From: Antitrichia curtipendula
Lineage: Eukaryota > Streptophyta > Bryopsida > Hypnales > Leucodontaceae
Reading direction: 5' to 3'
DNA length: 64,000 nt
NCBI GenBank assembly: GCA_951230915.1
Contig: OX579635.1
Location: 47,802,001-47,866,000 of the forward strand
The notes under the pieces were generated by a model. That model made no database searches. It was given only the letters and a program-made list of their open reading frames with translations, and was not told where the DNA came from. Below are positions 35,591-47,651 of this stretch, piece by piece; within the stretch, counting starts at the first letter, position 1; the number at the start of each line of letters is the position of its first letter. Both the position numbers and the translations under genes were made by a program.

Positions 35591-37565
35591 GAGCATGTCT
35601 CCCCTTCTCCAAGCTCATTGAATGAATAACTTGTGAATCTAATCTGTCATTTACGAAGAATTCTTTTACTCAATGTTTTATAGCTTTACTTTAAAGCTTA
35701 GATATTTACTCTAATGAAATTGGAAACACTACGGCGTTGAACTTGCTAACCAATTTCATTACTAACAAGTCTTGTGTGGATTGGCACTTGTCTTTTATAG
35801 TGACTGATCATGGTGTCGAATAAACCACACCATTTCATCCAACAGATTCTGACAGGGAGGAGGCAGTAGTCAGTGGGACTATTGAATGTTATGTCCAAGG
35901 AAAATAAATTGTAAAAGTTTGAATCTTGGGAAAAATATCAATACATTTGTTGCCAACACATGTTTATCAAACAATGGGTGAAGAGGTCGTTTTTATAATG
36001 AAACTCATTTTTCATCATGAATTCTCAAAGGGTATGAGGGAATCAACTGAAGGTGGTTTGGAGCCTCATATCTATAGTAATGATAGAGTAGATCAATGCC
36101 TTCCTTCAAACGTTCCACACAACCATGCTTCAAGACACGCAATGACGCACAATATCGAGGAAAACTCGGTGGAAGTGTGCACCTGGATGAGAAAACCACT
36201 GCAGGACTTCAATGCTATGAGCACAACAGAAGCTGAACGTATGCCACGGAAGCAGCGAGAGGAATGCTAACTGCGCGCATCTCCATCCAGATGTTATCAG
36301 TGATGAAAATCAAGCTGGAAAACGAGGCAAAAAAAGATTGCCATCGGAATTTTTATGCTATCTTCTCTCAAGATGGTGCATGAGATTGGTGGAAGCAAAG
36401 GTTTTCTTCAGATGTGCACTTGTCTCTTGTCTCTAGTAATGCATTTTATCGCTACTTTTATTTATTTTTGGAGGTAGATAATTTTCATTATACTTGAGTT
36501 GTAAGGGATCTTACTATAACCTTGGGATTTCTACAGCACATGTTACATGACCCAAATCCTAGTTAGTCATCAATTCTTTCAAAACAGGCAACTTGATTTT
36601 CAAGTGGCGAATTCCTTGGTATGATCCTTGGAGTGAAGGGTGTCGCATCATTTCACACTTCTGAAGTTAAGATTATGGTGCACTTCTAGATTCTGACGAA
36701 GTCATCATGTGATATTAGTGTCGCGGATTGGGGTGGCACAAAACACGTGCAATGGCTTCATCGTTGCAGTTGAAGAACTCTTACAACTCTAGCAATGAAA
36801 CTCTTGTTACTGGAACTACTAATCTCTTGAGAAAATTCTTGTCGACCCAGAAATTGAAGAACGAACATTTGATAATTTGGCAGCACAGTTCTTGTCACAT
36901 AGACCTAGGTAATCGAGTAAAGTTGAAATGCTTATCATTTTTTGCAGTAGCTGTAGTAGATACATGTCTTAAAGGTTACCTGAAATAATAATGGACTCAC
37001 CCATGTTTTTCTGCATCGTGTGCAAAGTTTGGGTCAGAGGGTCGTTTGGGAACAGAATCTATGGAAAATTCTCTCAGATTTATACGTAACGGGGGCCACG
37101 ATCTTTATTTCTCTGATCCTACTTTCAACAAGACAAAGGCCAAGGCCAAGGTTCCTCGGAAAATGAATTAAATTTCTCCAAATCTTTATTAGAAATGGAG
37201 CATTTCCATGCGAAGCAAGAACCTCAGAAATTTAATATTTCTGATCCTTTCGTCAACCACCACCTTGACGACCGACCCGTGCCCCTATACTGACAGGTGA
37301 TTGATCTCCAGAGAGATCTCCAGCACCGAAAGAGATTTCACCACAGCTCTCCCCAAAATCTTCCCAGTCAGATTACGGAGGTCTTCATGAAAATTGAAAT
37401 TGCACAAGACACCCATACAGGGTGCAAAAATCTGTTTTCCAAAGGGATTGGGCTCTTCAACCTAAAGCGATATCGTCACAGCTCGAAACTGATCTCCCCG
37501 AAATCAAACTCCTACAGAATTACGCAAACGTGAAGTGAATAGTCTCCTCCTCGATCTCCCCTTCT
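35591..37565. other. Spacer, possibly gene-derived in its second half
   Basis: 35591-36700 has mixed composition and a 114-residue plus frame (35926-36270) with no known domain. From 37130 to 37530 the DNA is GC-richer and contains two related blocks (about 37310-37375 and 37450-37515, sharing CACAGCTC and CTCCCC.AAATC), and the word CCACCTTGACGACCGA (37260), which recurs at 37719 inside the broken gene next door. These may be decayed duplicated pieces of that gene. Confidence 0.35.
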
Positions 37566-37944
37566 TCAGTCATCCCCGCTTCGGCGCAAAATTTTGTTCA
37601 TTTTGCTCAGAAACCCTCCGGTCGAAGCGACATGATTCACCGATTGCGCCTTGGAGAAGCGTCTGGAAAGATCCAAGGTCCAGCGCCAATTGCCCTGCTC
37701 ATCGCTGGTCTCCACCACCTTGACGACCGAATACTCCCTGACGTGATCGGACTGGAGAACCCACACGCACCTTGTCGTGAGGCCCCACAATCATGTATTG
37801 CCGGTACGTGGAGTGCATGTCGTATCTGATTTTGTACGACTCCCGGGGTCGCAGTCTCTTCAGGTTGCTGAATGTGTTTACATGGCCCTCCCGCACCTCC
37901 ACGTGCACCTTCAAGCAGTTGATAATCGCGGTTTCGATCCACAT
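37566..37944 (-). pseudogene. Frameshifted small gene, family uncertain
   Basis: A minus-strand ATG at 37944 in a good context opens a frame reading WIETAIINCLKVHVEV, SNLKRLRPRESYKIRYD and STYRQYMIVGPHDKVR. At about 37755-37768 the sense shifts by one base to another frame that continues WVLQSDHVREYSVVKVVE and GNWRWTLDL and ends at 37566. Together they look like one small (about 120-residue) beta-rich plant protein of an uncharacterised family (possibly DUF7748-like; recalled, uncertain). The single frameshift means a recent pseudogene or a sequence error. GC content is well above that of the surroundings. Confidence 0.5.
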
Positions 37945-39009
37945 GGTGAGGTGACCGCGTGTTTAGGCCGACCTGGTGCACAGAACGCTGAGGGTTACAA
38001 GGCATTTTAAATAAGTCAGATAGATAGTCTGGGAGAGCGGGGAGGCTTGAGAAGGACATATAACACATATAATGCTAAGTTGTACTGTCAAATGAGGAAA
38101 ATCCGAGAGTGCACTTTTTCCCCGGCTCTTTAAACCTGGGTTCACATTCAACAATGTGAGATGGGGTGCAACCTTCTCCCTCTAAACCAAAACACTTAAC
38201 ATGCATGGCCTTGCCGATTATACTAACCACAAGTCAGCTGAAGTACAAAGAGAAATTGCAACAGCGTGGATGCCTTCTTGGAGATCACGAATACCCTAAA
38301 CCGGCAAGGGCCTCTAAATGATCAAAAAGGTGAGGTCTCAATGTTCGCAATTGAGTTCTGGACGCTGTCGGTAGTAATAGTAAGACCGTCCATTTCGAGA
38401 CCGTGAGGCCTCGCCAGAAACAATTACGCAGTCATGGCATTTGACCATATATAAATAAATAGTCAGATGACACGGAATGAACTTTGATCTACGGTGGTTA
38501 TATTCATGCTTCAGAGTGCCAAAGTTGTCACATTCAAGTACCCGAAGCTCCAAAACTAGGGCTGGTATTATAGATCTGAGGCTCCATACATTACAAACAG
38601 GCGACAGGAAAGTTAAGGTGACAATTTCTTGAAATTTCCCTGTTAAAGAACATGAGAATAATTTATGCGAGTCGTTCAAAAACTGAGGGATCGATACAGT
38701 CGGATCACCATGGACCATCTTTTCAGACACAGCATACTTTACAAACGAACTCATGCATCACACCCGATCGAGGTAAAATCCAATCGTGAAAAGGGCTACA
38801 ATTAACGACATATATCAGCATCCAATTAATACTCCGGATCCCGGACAACGCCATTCAAACTCGCTCCGTCGCTCTGATCGATGCGAGTGCCAACACCAGA
38901 ACGGAAGTATATATGACCACCACTTGAAAGTGCACTAGTGCCTCCATGAACATGAATGAAAATATCCTTCACTGTGTGCCAATTCAACAAAATATATGCC
39001 TCCCCCAAA
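37945..39009. other. Spacer with protein-like open frames
   Basis: Two minus-strand frames are noted, 38338-38754 and 38826-39023. The second has an ATG, ends in TAA and reads HVHGGTSALSSGGHIYFRSG and TRIDQSDGASLNGVVRD, which looks protein-like, but I recognise no family, and it begins directly at the edge of the palindrome at 39010-39127. Neither is called as a gene. Confidence 0.3.
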
Positions 39010-39127
39010 CACAGGGGACTCATATTGCGTTCCCGGTGTCAAAATTCCCGGTGAGTTTCACTTTCCCCGGGGAAAGTGAAACTCACCGGGAATTTTGACA
39101 CCGGGAACGCATTGTGAGACTCCTGTG
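39010..39127. repeat. Perfect 86-bp palindrome with extended arms
   Basis: Bases 39026-39068 and 39069-39111 are exact inverted copies with no spacer; the centre is TTTCCCC|GGGGAAA. Outside this, the arms continue to 39010 and 39127 with four mismatches in 16 pairs. The arms are GC-richer than the flanks (CCCGGTG, CACCGGG). A zero-spacer palindrome can extrude as a cruciform. It may be a tiny fold-back element or an inverted duplication. Confidence 0.95.
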
Positions 39128-39711
39128 AAACCGGTCGTAATAGGAATAAGTGCATTTCGAAGTAGCTCCGCGAGAAGCACGTGATATATTGATCACGGCG
39201 TGGTTCAGGACAGAAACTGGTCACGACGTACTGCGAATCCCATTCACGATTGGCTTTCACGATTCGCTAGCAAGGACTGTTACTGTCACTTTTGTGTGTA
39301 CTGAGAAGAGGAACTAAGTGCAGCAAAGACGATGGAAATGGGTCTTGTCGGAGTCCTCCCAGGGAGCCTTGGGTCATGAAATCCATGAGGGCCGAACGCC
39401 ACCTCAATAACTTATGTGAGGTAATGGATGCAAGCACAAGGCGCAGGGGAGCCGCTGTGCCGCTGACTCGCTGCACAAGGCAGGCCTACAGCTATGTATT
39501 AGATAACCGTATTAGATAACCGATGAGCCGCTCTAGCGGCGATTTTGTACATTTTCTAGTCATAACTTTTGATCTTCATGATCCAAGGATGTAGGAAGCA
39601 AGTTGAAAGGAAAGAAGGTCATGAGTTGCAACTTGGAATGGCAATGGCAACAAGTTGTCACTAGCATGGTGCCACGTTAGCGTTGAAAAGTCAACAACCG
39701 GTTTTGCGTAT
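39128..39711. other. Spacer
   Basis: Moderate-GC spacer to about 39530, then AT-richer. A short direct repeat, TATTAGATAACCG, occurs twice at 39497-39520. No gene recognised. Confidence 0.35.
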
Positions 39712-40118
39712 ACCATAGTCAACCACTTCTACGTATGTTATGGAGCAATAGAAGGCAATGTAAATTTACTACCGCCATGTAGAAAGATAGAAATGACGGA
39801 CATTGCCAAGTTTTTGTGATTTTTTTCCTTAAATTCAAATTACTATGAATTTTGAAAGCCAAAAATTGGTCTCAATCTGTATCCAACATATAAAGCCTCC
39901 CAATTCCAATCATTCCATAACTACTTTCCCACTCACTAATTCCTACTTTCTTGTTCACTACATCAAGACATGTGTCATGACTTTATAGTCCCAACCTTGC
40001 AAAGGACAAAAATTCACATTCCAAACATTGGTTGGAAACTTGTTCTAGCCTTAGTTGAAAATAGTTGCACCATGTAGGTTAAGTACGGATGACTAGTTGG
40101 TAATGGGTGGTTCTACCG
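39712..40118 (-). mobile_element. TGGTAGAACC-family MITE, damaged copy
   Basis: Opposite-strand relative of 40989-41410 over its whole length. The right end keeps ATGGGTGGTTCTACCG followed by TA; the left end has lost most of the inverted repeat (CCATAGTCAACCACTT in place of the full TIR). Shared landmarks are TGTTATGGAGCAATAGAAGG, CCAAAAATTGG and ACATGTGTCATGACTTTATA. Confidence 0.7.
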
Positions 40119-40120
40119 TA

Positions 40121-40988
40121 GTACCAAATTCCAAACTTGCAAGTTATCTTCCCTTGACTAAGAGATGTCACACAATTCCAACTCAATAGTTGGACCCAAA
40201 GGGAGTTTTCTACCACCAACACCAACCACAACACTGTAAGAGCATCCTCAGTTTGTGTACAACCTCCATCCACTCCTCAAAACACTCATCTGTAAATTGT
40301 TGGCATTTTAAGTTTTCACCAATTTATAATTAGAACTTGCAATGTTATCATTGGAAGCACATCCCAAAGTACTTTGAATAGGTATCCAAAAATTCAAATT
40401 TAAAGATTTGACAATAAAATAAACTACTTCAAAATTATAGAGTAGTAAATCACATTTATGACCTTTATTTTTTATTTACATACCTGAATTTTAACTATTG
40501 TTTCATTTATGAAGTTTTCCTTCATTTCAGTATTTTTGAAAATGAATGGAAATTCAGAAACGAAACGGAAAATGGGAAAACTGTGCCTATGGTTAGATTC
40601 CTACCATATCTGTAGCCCACGCATTCAGTTTGATGGGGGAAACAGCACATAGGTAGGTGTCAGAACTTGGTCAATCTGTTACTTCACACTGCAACCATAT
40701 GCCGTATGTGCCAAATAAAAAAAATAAAAAAAATAAAAAAAATAAAAAACGGTAAGCACCCTACAAGAATGCAAAATGAAACATCAGTAAAAAAAAAAGA
40801 AAAGGAAATGAACTCTTATAAATGAAAACAGAAATGAGATGAAATTTCACAAAGCAAAATTCATCAGTGGAGTTTCAGAAATGCAGTAAAAATTCATAAA
40901 TTCATAATAAAATGAAATGACAATGAGAAGAAATTGAAAAATGAAATCTTTTGAGCCGAAGTTTTTCAAGGGGACTACCTAATAACTA
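40121..40988. other. AT-rich spacer
   Basis: No gene recognised. An (AATAAAAA)n tract lies at 40707-40750. The segment sits between two members of the same MITE family in opposite orientation. Confidence 0.4.
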
Positions 40989-41410
40989 TGGTAGAACCAC
41001 CCATTACCAACCGGCCATCAATAATCAACTTGTAGGGTGCAGCTATTTTGAACCAAGGCTAGTACAAATTCCAACTATAGTTTGAAATGTGATTTTTTCT
41101 CTTTTGCAAGGTTGACACTATAAAGTCACGACACATGTCCTGATTTAGTGAACAAGAAAGCAGGAAGCAATGACTGGGAAGGTAGTTATGGAATGGTCGA
41201 AATTGGAAGATTCTATATCTTGGGTATGGGTTGAGGCCAACTTTTGGCTTCCAAAATTCATAGTAAATTCAATTTAAGAAAAAAAATCATGAAAACTTGG
41301 CAATGCCCATCATTTCTATCTTCCTACAAGACTATAAATTCATATTGCCTTCTACTGCTCCAAAACATATGCGGAATTGCTTAAGTGGTCAACAATGGGT
41401 GGTTCTACCA
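40989..41410 (+). mobile_element. TGGTAGAACC-family MITE, intact copy
   Basis: A 422-bp element with perfect terminal inverted repeats TGGTAGAACCACCCAT and ATGGGTGGTTCTACCA, flanked on both sides by TA. The interior is AT-rich without a coding frame and is homologous to 50728-51141 and, inverted, 39712-40118. TA duplications and the size fit a Stowaway/mariner-type MITE, although the TIR is not the classical Stowaway sequence. Confidence 0.85.
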
Positions 41411-41808
41411 TAACTCGATCATATTCCCTCCATGCGTAAAAAGGTCACGCTACTACTGTAGACGCAGCAAATTGTAGCACATTGCCACAAAGTGTAGCAT
41501 CGGACCTTTTTTCGAAGCACTGTACTCAAACTACCTCATATTCATTGTTGATGGAGCTTTTGTCCATGCAAATCCTCCTCTCCTGTCCAGATCCAATAAA
41601 TGGGGAGCTCTGAAGCTACAATAAATCGGAATTGCGCGCTGTTGCTCGGCTGAGTATTCGCCAAATGAATGGTTCTCGGACTAATTTTTAAAAATCGAAT
41701 TAAATCATAACTTACGATTGTAAACGCATAGAAAACCAGCTACTCATACAAGGGCTCCTCGGGACCAATATTCGGGAGTATTCCTGAAGGGTTGCTGGAA
41801 ACATTGAA
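41411..41808. other. 3' flank of the lipase gene
   Basis: Probably contains the lipase 3' UTR. Hairpin-like words GTAGACGCAGC and related GTAGCACATTG / GTAGCATCGG repeats occur near 41458-41505. No other gene. Confidence 0.35.
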
Positions 41809-44800
41809 TTACCCATTCCGAAGCTTCAAAGATTGGTCAAGTCCACGCCTCGATCGGAAGGACTTGCTAGAAAGCGCCCCGCTAAGATTCCGAGAACTCT
41901 GCGTTTCTTCCAGAGGTTGAATGATACTTCTCACACTACTTGGTGCCACGAGGGACAGTCGAGACGCCACGTAGGCCATGAGCTCCTCCCGGTTGGCGAA
42001 AGTAAAGTCCAGGTGAGCGAACTCGAACTCCGAATAGGACGCTTGGCAGCCCGCAGATTTCAAAGCATCGAAATGTTTCCGGACCATGCTCGGGGGAATG
42101 AGTCTGTCCCTGCGCCCGCCCACCACATCCACAGGAATATCGATCACGCCATAATTTGCCCCTATGTCCAGCGGAGAGGGAGTGCCATAAGCCCGGAGGT
42201 TCAACTTCTCGCTCCCAAAATCGTACATAATAAAGCGCTTGGCTCGCGCCATCTGGGCCAGATGGACAACTACACGAACCGCCACCCCCGGCATGTTGTT
42301 CATGTTGTAGTGTGAGACCCCAATAGCTCCTACCCAATTGGAGCTGTCTCCACCTATAAGATAGCTCAAGAGCGCTTGCACTAGGCCTCCCAACGCCGGA
42401 TAATTCTGAAAATCTCGAGATAACTTGTTGAATAGAGCCCGGAAAAACCTCGTGGGTATGTAAATACCAGGCATGAAAATACTGAGAAAGGAAGCTGAAA
42501 ACGGGATCAAATACTTGCACACTTGCACCGAGAAGGGAGCATCTTCGTGAAATCCAGCCGGAGAAAGTAGTATCATCCTCGAAAGATAGTGAGGCCTCTT
42601 TGCCAGGCGCTGTGTCACCACGTATATCAAAATCGCAGCACCGCCCAAGCTATGTGCTACCCCGCACAGTGTGTAAGGAAGCCTCTCAGAGGGGTTATAA
42701 TCCACCATCGGCTTAGAATTCTCATCACGATCCTCCAACTCTGAATGTGATGAACCTGGTAACTCCAGCATTTTGAGTTCATGTATCTTGGTCATCATAG
42801 CTGGAATGTCTTGTGTGCCATGCTCGTTTACTGAGAAATTCCAGTACCTGCGCAATTCTAACGCACGCTTAGAAACAACACACTACAAACAACACGAGGG
42901 AAATTATTTTACTTGAGCGTCCCCATACACTCAAAACTGAGAGAATGTACAAACTCATAACACGAAATGTCTGAGGACTCATAGCCATCGATAACCTAGC
43001 ACGAAGTTCTTCGCCAATGCAATGAGTAAACATACAAGATCCAGCACGGTGAACAAAACCTTACCTCTGAGATGAGATATGCTTGTCCACATGTTCTCTT
43101 GATGCCAAGCCCCTTAGATTTCCCAGGAATACATCATAACCTACAAATAAATGACAGACCAGTTTGACAATGTCAGCTTTAAGGATACTAGCATGGCGTG
43201 GGAAGAACGCAAGTTGACCTGCACAAATACACTTACATGGTATCCTCCCTCCAGCAAACAACTGCAACTGCAACCTTTACCACAATGGCTATTCGAATTC
43301 TAAAGCAAGTTAGCGTTCCAAGTAATTTTGTATTAGGATTATCAACAACCAGAGGAATGAAGAAAATCTAAGACAAATCCCCAGCAAATATCCCACAAAA
43401 GTAAATAGCTTGAACTATTACCTTGATCGAAAGCAGCGAAGGCTTGAGACCCAACGACTCCGTTAGAGACCCAGCTGTATCACAACAGGATATGGTGAGC
43501 ACGAGGACAGTATTTCAGACTCTCACCAGTCATTCGTAATATATCTTCGAAGGCTAAATAAATAGAATTTCTCAACAGATTTTTATGACATACGATCAGA
43601 AACAGATCATCAATCCTATCTAATATGCACACAGCATAATATTCCAAAATAATCACGTCAGGAGAGGACATTTATCAGTAGAAAACAATGTCATATGACG
43701 ATAGTAACAGGATGCAGCTCACCTAATTGAAGAATCGAGAACTCCGTGCTGTAAAAAAACGACCTTGCGTGATTCCCGCCTACAAGAAACAAAAACATAT
43801 TATGAGAGACCTATCGTAGCATGTTCATCACTTCTCCTAAGAACTCATGAAACAAGACAGCTACTGTGTTGCAAGTCGGTACAAAACTAGATTTGGACCG
43901 AGGTGCAAAGTTCATTATACATGAATTACATATACTGAAACCAAAATTAAAATCAGTCTAATGTGAGTGACACAGTTGATGACAGCGACTTTCCAAGATA
44001 GATAGATAGATACATAACATCAAGATACTCCAGATAAAACTGAACACCTAACCCAATCTATCTTCGATAAAATGGATCTACCTCGGTATCCTTTCAAGCA
44101 GGAGGACATGCCCGTCTGCTGTCGTCACACGATACGCTTCATAAGGATATCTGCAAGGATGCCAAACAAAAGTCCATTTGATTATAACAAAGTAAAAGTG
44201 ACATACGACCTCCAACAATAAGTACGGAAAAGCGTATTGTGAAGCAAGAGGTAGTGTCCTAGTAATAGAGATAAGCTGCACCAAAACAAAAAATAATAAC
44301 CAGGAAGTAGGAACGGACCCCAAACTTGTGATGATATCCTGACATGTGCGATTATCTGTATTCAGAGGTTGCTGAGGAACCTGCTTCTGCTTTTGAGGAA
44401 CAGGATCCGAGTCACCTAGAGTGGCCATGTCTGCGATGTCTGTGTCATCATTGTAACTTGTATCACGAAAAAAGGCCCAGTGGATAAATTCTCTAAGTGT
44501 TTTGAATGGTGACAGAATATGATGTACTATATAACGCACTACCTCAAACACCCGCTCTATCATAAGCTCCATCACAAGTTGCAAGTCCTGCGACAAGAGA
44601 ATGCATGCAAAATTGAGAAATACTAAAACTCAAAAGCAAAAACAATATGACCTCTCAAAGCTCAAAGAAAGCCCAACATCGATACAGCACTTAAAACGCA
44701 TTTACTAGCGTGGATTCGATAGTGACTTCGAGACCGTACCTCTATGATACCACGTCTGCGATCGGCTACAGACTTTGGCACTGCAAATTCTCTGCTTCCA

Positions 44801-47651
44801 TTTAAATCAGAGCTGCCACTTAGGCGACTGGCCAAGTTCCTGAACCTTTCCGAACTTGACCGGTGGTTTTCTGGAATATCCTGGAGTCGCCTCGATCCTT
44901 GATTCCCTGGCCTCCTGCTAATTAAACCACACAATACAGACATACGTCATAACCAGTAGCGAAGTCATGAACAAATAGAAATTGTGGATAGAAATCTGCA
45001 AGGACACAGGGTCACCTCTCCGCAGAAAATGTTAAGCTCAATTAGACAAGAAACCATATCCTAATGAACAAATAAAATAGACAAAAACAATTCGCAAACC
45101 ATCTATGCACTGCCATGCAGTTACACCCTGCCAGTCAGCACCGGATAGCTGATCGGGAACACAACTCAAGTTAATTCGATTAATCCAATTAGTACGCCCC
45201 AAAGAAATAACACTAACTCGCACTTATTTCGAAATTATGCAAATTGATAGGCACACTAATATGATAGTTCACAAAAATGGAAGTTGACAGTATTATAGTT
45301 CTAGAGTAATCAATATAATGTGGTGTAAACTGTTTTCACTGTCACAAATAATGTGGTGTAATTTAAATCCAACTTTTATCACACTTTCATCTATGTCCAT
45401 CCAACGTTCATCCAAATTCTCACATTAATTAGATCACACTCATCCGTATTCATTCAATTAGTGTGAACGGGTCTCACATTCTTCAACCTCTCGCACTAAT
45501 TGAATTAAGCTTATCGTGCTGCTAACTCAATCAAGTATCTTCAACTGAAAAACTCCAAAAAAAAATATGTAAAAAAATAGCAAAGCAACAGATATAACAT
45601 ACCAAAGGCGGAACACATGTACAAGAAGGCGTAGCGGCCACAGAATACATAGAAGTAGCCGCTGCAACAGCGTCTTACTTCGCCGGTGGCGTCTTCCAGA
45701 GCCCCGTCCAGAACTACCAGCTCGTGACAAGTGGGAACATTCTGAGGAGGGTGAAGGTAGAGCCATGCCGTCATTTTCTTCAGTACCAGATTCAGATTCA
45801 GATTCAGATTCACTATCTGATTCACTGTCGGTGTTATACTCGGCTAAAAATGCGTTGAATGAAGAAGCCCCCCTGCAAAGCACATTCTATCTTTCAATAT
45901 CGGTGAAAATCACAAATAAATGCCATGCAGCAGCTCCTGATTTGCAAAGATGAATTAGGGCTTCAGAAAACTTACTCTTCCATCCAATGTGGCAGCCGAG
46001 GGGCACGAAATGTAGAATTCGACGCGATTCCATGCGATGCCGGCCCTTTCCCAGGCAAGAAAGTAAGTACCAAAGCTGAAAATCCATTGATCACCCTAAC
46101 GGCGTTCTGAAACGACTCTTGTGTGAATGTCTTTATTGATCTGCAATATCAAGAGCACCAAGATCAACTCCTGCTACACATACTCTTCTGCGATCAACAT
46201 CAATTGGAACCTTCAAACGTCCTCTCGTCAACATGTGATAAGAAGAAGAAACTCACAACCCAGTGCTCAATTCCAAAAATAAAAAATAAGTAGGAAAATA
46301 AATTTAACATCTTCATATATAACTGGGAATTTATTCTATATTCTATATTTTTTAAATCAGTCCTTGTTGGCACAATGCTGTAGAACAGAACATTTTACGA
46401 CGGAACTGAACAGAGCTTTGGCCGCTATGCTGTAAGAGCTCGCAGAATACAGTAATTATAGTTGTCAACCTCACAGCCACACACAGGGTCCCTCGGTAAC
46501 GTTCCAAATTCCATCACTTGCCCACACAACATGCATTTCATTCGCACGTTTCAGCTCATAATAAAAGAGACCGCGCGTCATTGCTTCTTCTGGACACCAT
46601 GCCCTCGACTGTAATTCCCAAATTAACCCTTTAACCACCCGATGAGCCCTTTCTGGGCATTTCATTTCACAACACTAGAATTCTGTAGTATGCCATGACG
46701 AATCTAACCAAACTTTAGCCGGTTTTTTGAATTGAGACCACATTCGACATCTCCGATTCATGTACTGCAGATGACTTCAAAAAAATCAATAATGAAGTGA
46801 GAAATGAGCATTTTTTAAATGGATTTTCGAAAAGTCAACAGATGTTGACCGTCCAAAAATGCATGAGTTTTTGGTCCACTCAAATTTTTCAAAATGCGAA
46901 GTGTGTCAAATGCATATTTTAAATTGGCATTGTAATCATATTCAGGAAAAACAAAATCTTGATAGAAAAAATATTCACAGATAGCCCGATTTCGAGAGAT
47001 GGCAAAAATTGATGACTTTGAGAATGCAGATGGATGCTTCAAATCTACCAACGTTTTGGCGCCTATTAAATTGTACGAAAAAAAAAATTCTCAAAAATCT
47101 CAAATTAAGGAGTTGAAAAATGACACCTAAACTTGAGAAAATCCCGTGCCGTATAGGCTGCCCCTCTTCAATCCATCGATCCTACACGTCAGTTATTGAA
47201 AAACAGAATAATTCGTCACAATTATTCAAATGCAATTTCCATTGCCTCACACAGCATTTTAACCCTGAAAAAACGAAGACCTATCACAAATGGTACTCTG
47301 CCAAAAATAATCTGAATTTTGGAACACTAGGTGCATTCTTCATACTTTTTGACTGTAGCGTCCTTACAGGGTTAAGTTATTACCGATTAAGTTTTGAAAA
47401 GCTATTCTCTTTAAGCTGTAAGTACACACAGAAAGATCGAAAAACACTAAGCGAATAGTTCGAACCGTTGCTGAATTAGAAAATCGAAGAGCGTGAACAT
47501 TCTGTTTACCTGTGACGGAGTCCTACACACATCAACTGCCTTCCATAATCCCTCCCAATGCCACAAAGCAATCCAATTAGCAAGAGAAAATAATCAATCA
47601 CAGCGCTCACTCTTTCGCGTTGCCTAAGACGTTGTCCGCGAGACTCTGCAT
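41809..47651 (-). CDS. Plant alpha/beta-hydrolase lipase family protein
   Basis: Ten exons in transcript order: 47651-47611, 46140-45976, 45872-45603, 44914-44740, 44587-44319, 44150-44082, 43779-43723, 43474-43422, 43140-43065 and 42847-41809; all junctions keep frame and give 737 residues. It follows the plant lipase group of At1g73920/At1g18460 (recalled). The start MQSLADNVLGNAKE runs through exon 1 into SIKTFTQESFQNAV. A serine/aspartate/glutamate tract lies near 84-103 and a hydrophobic, likely membrane segment near 137-159 (LLLCILWPLRLLVHVF). The ab-hydrolase lipase N-region is TCQDIITSLGYPYEAYRVTT near 298; FLQHGVLDSS is the oxyanion region. The nucleophile is Ser in VAHSLGG (about 458), Asp in VVGGRRD (about 639), His in EFAHLDF (about 670). 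It is probably a membrane-associated acylglycerol or steryl-ester lipase; the substrate is unknown. Confidence 0.93.
45770..45835. repeat. Coding GATTCA hexanucleotide repeat in lipase exon 3
   Basis: Four or more GATTCA units, followed by diverged copies (CTATCTGATTCACTG), encode on the minus strand an alternating Ser/Asp/Glu tract. As the unit is six bases, length changes would keep the frame. Confidence 0.8.
46627..47371. mobile_element. Possible TTAA-bounded element in lipase intron 1
   Basis: TTAA followed by CCCTTTAACC (46623) and GTCCTTACAGGG followed by TTAA (47372) frame an AT-rich segment inside the long first intron. A nearer TTAACCCTGAAAAAACG at 47259 gives an alternative 109-bp version. 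The right end resembles the CCCTATAAGGACAG motif at 15347. No homologous full copy was found in the window, so the limits are tentative. Confidence 0.3.

Noticed and set aside
35926..36270. 114-residue plus-strand frame, considered as a retrotransposon remnant
   Set aside because: No reverse transcriptase, integrase, protease or zinc-knuckle motif visible, and no LTR pair found around it.
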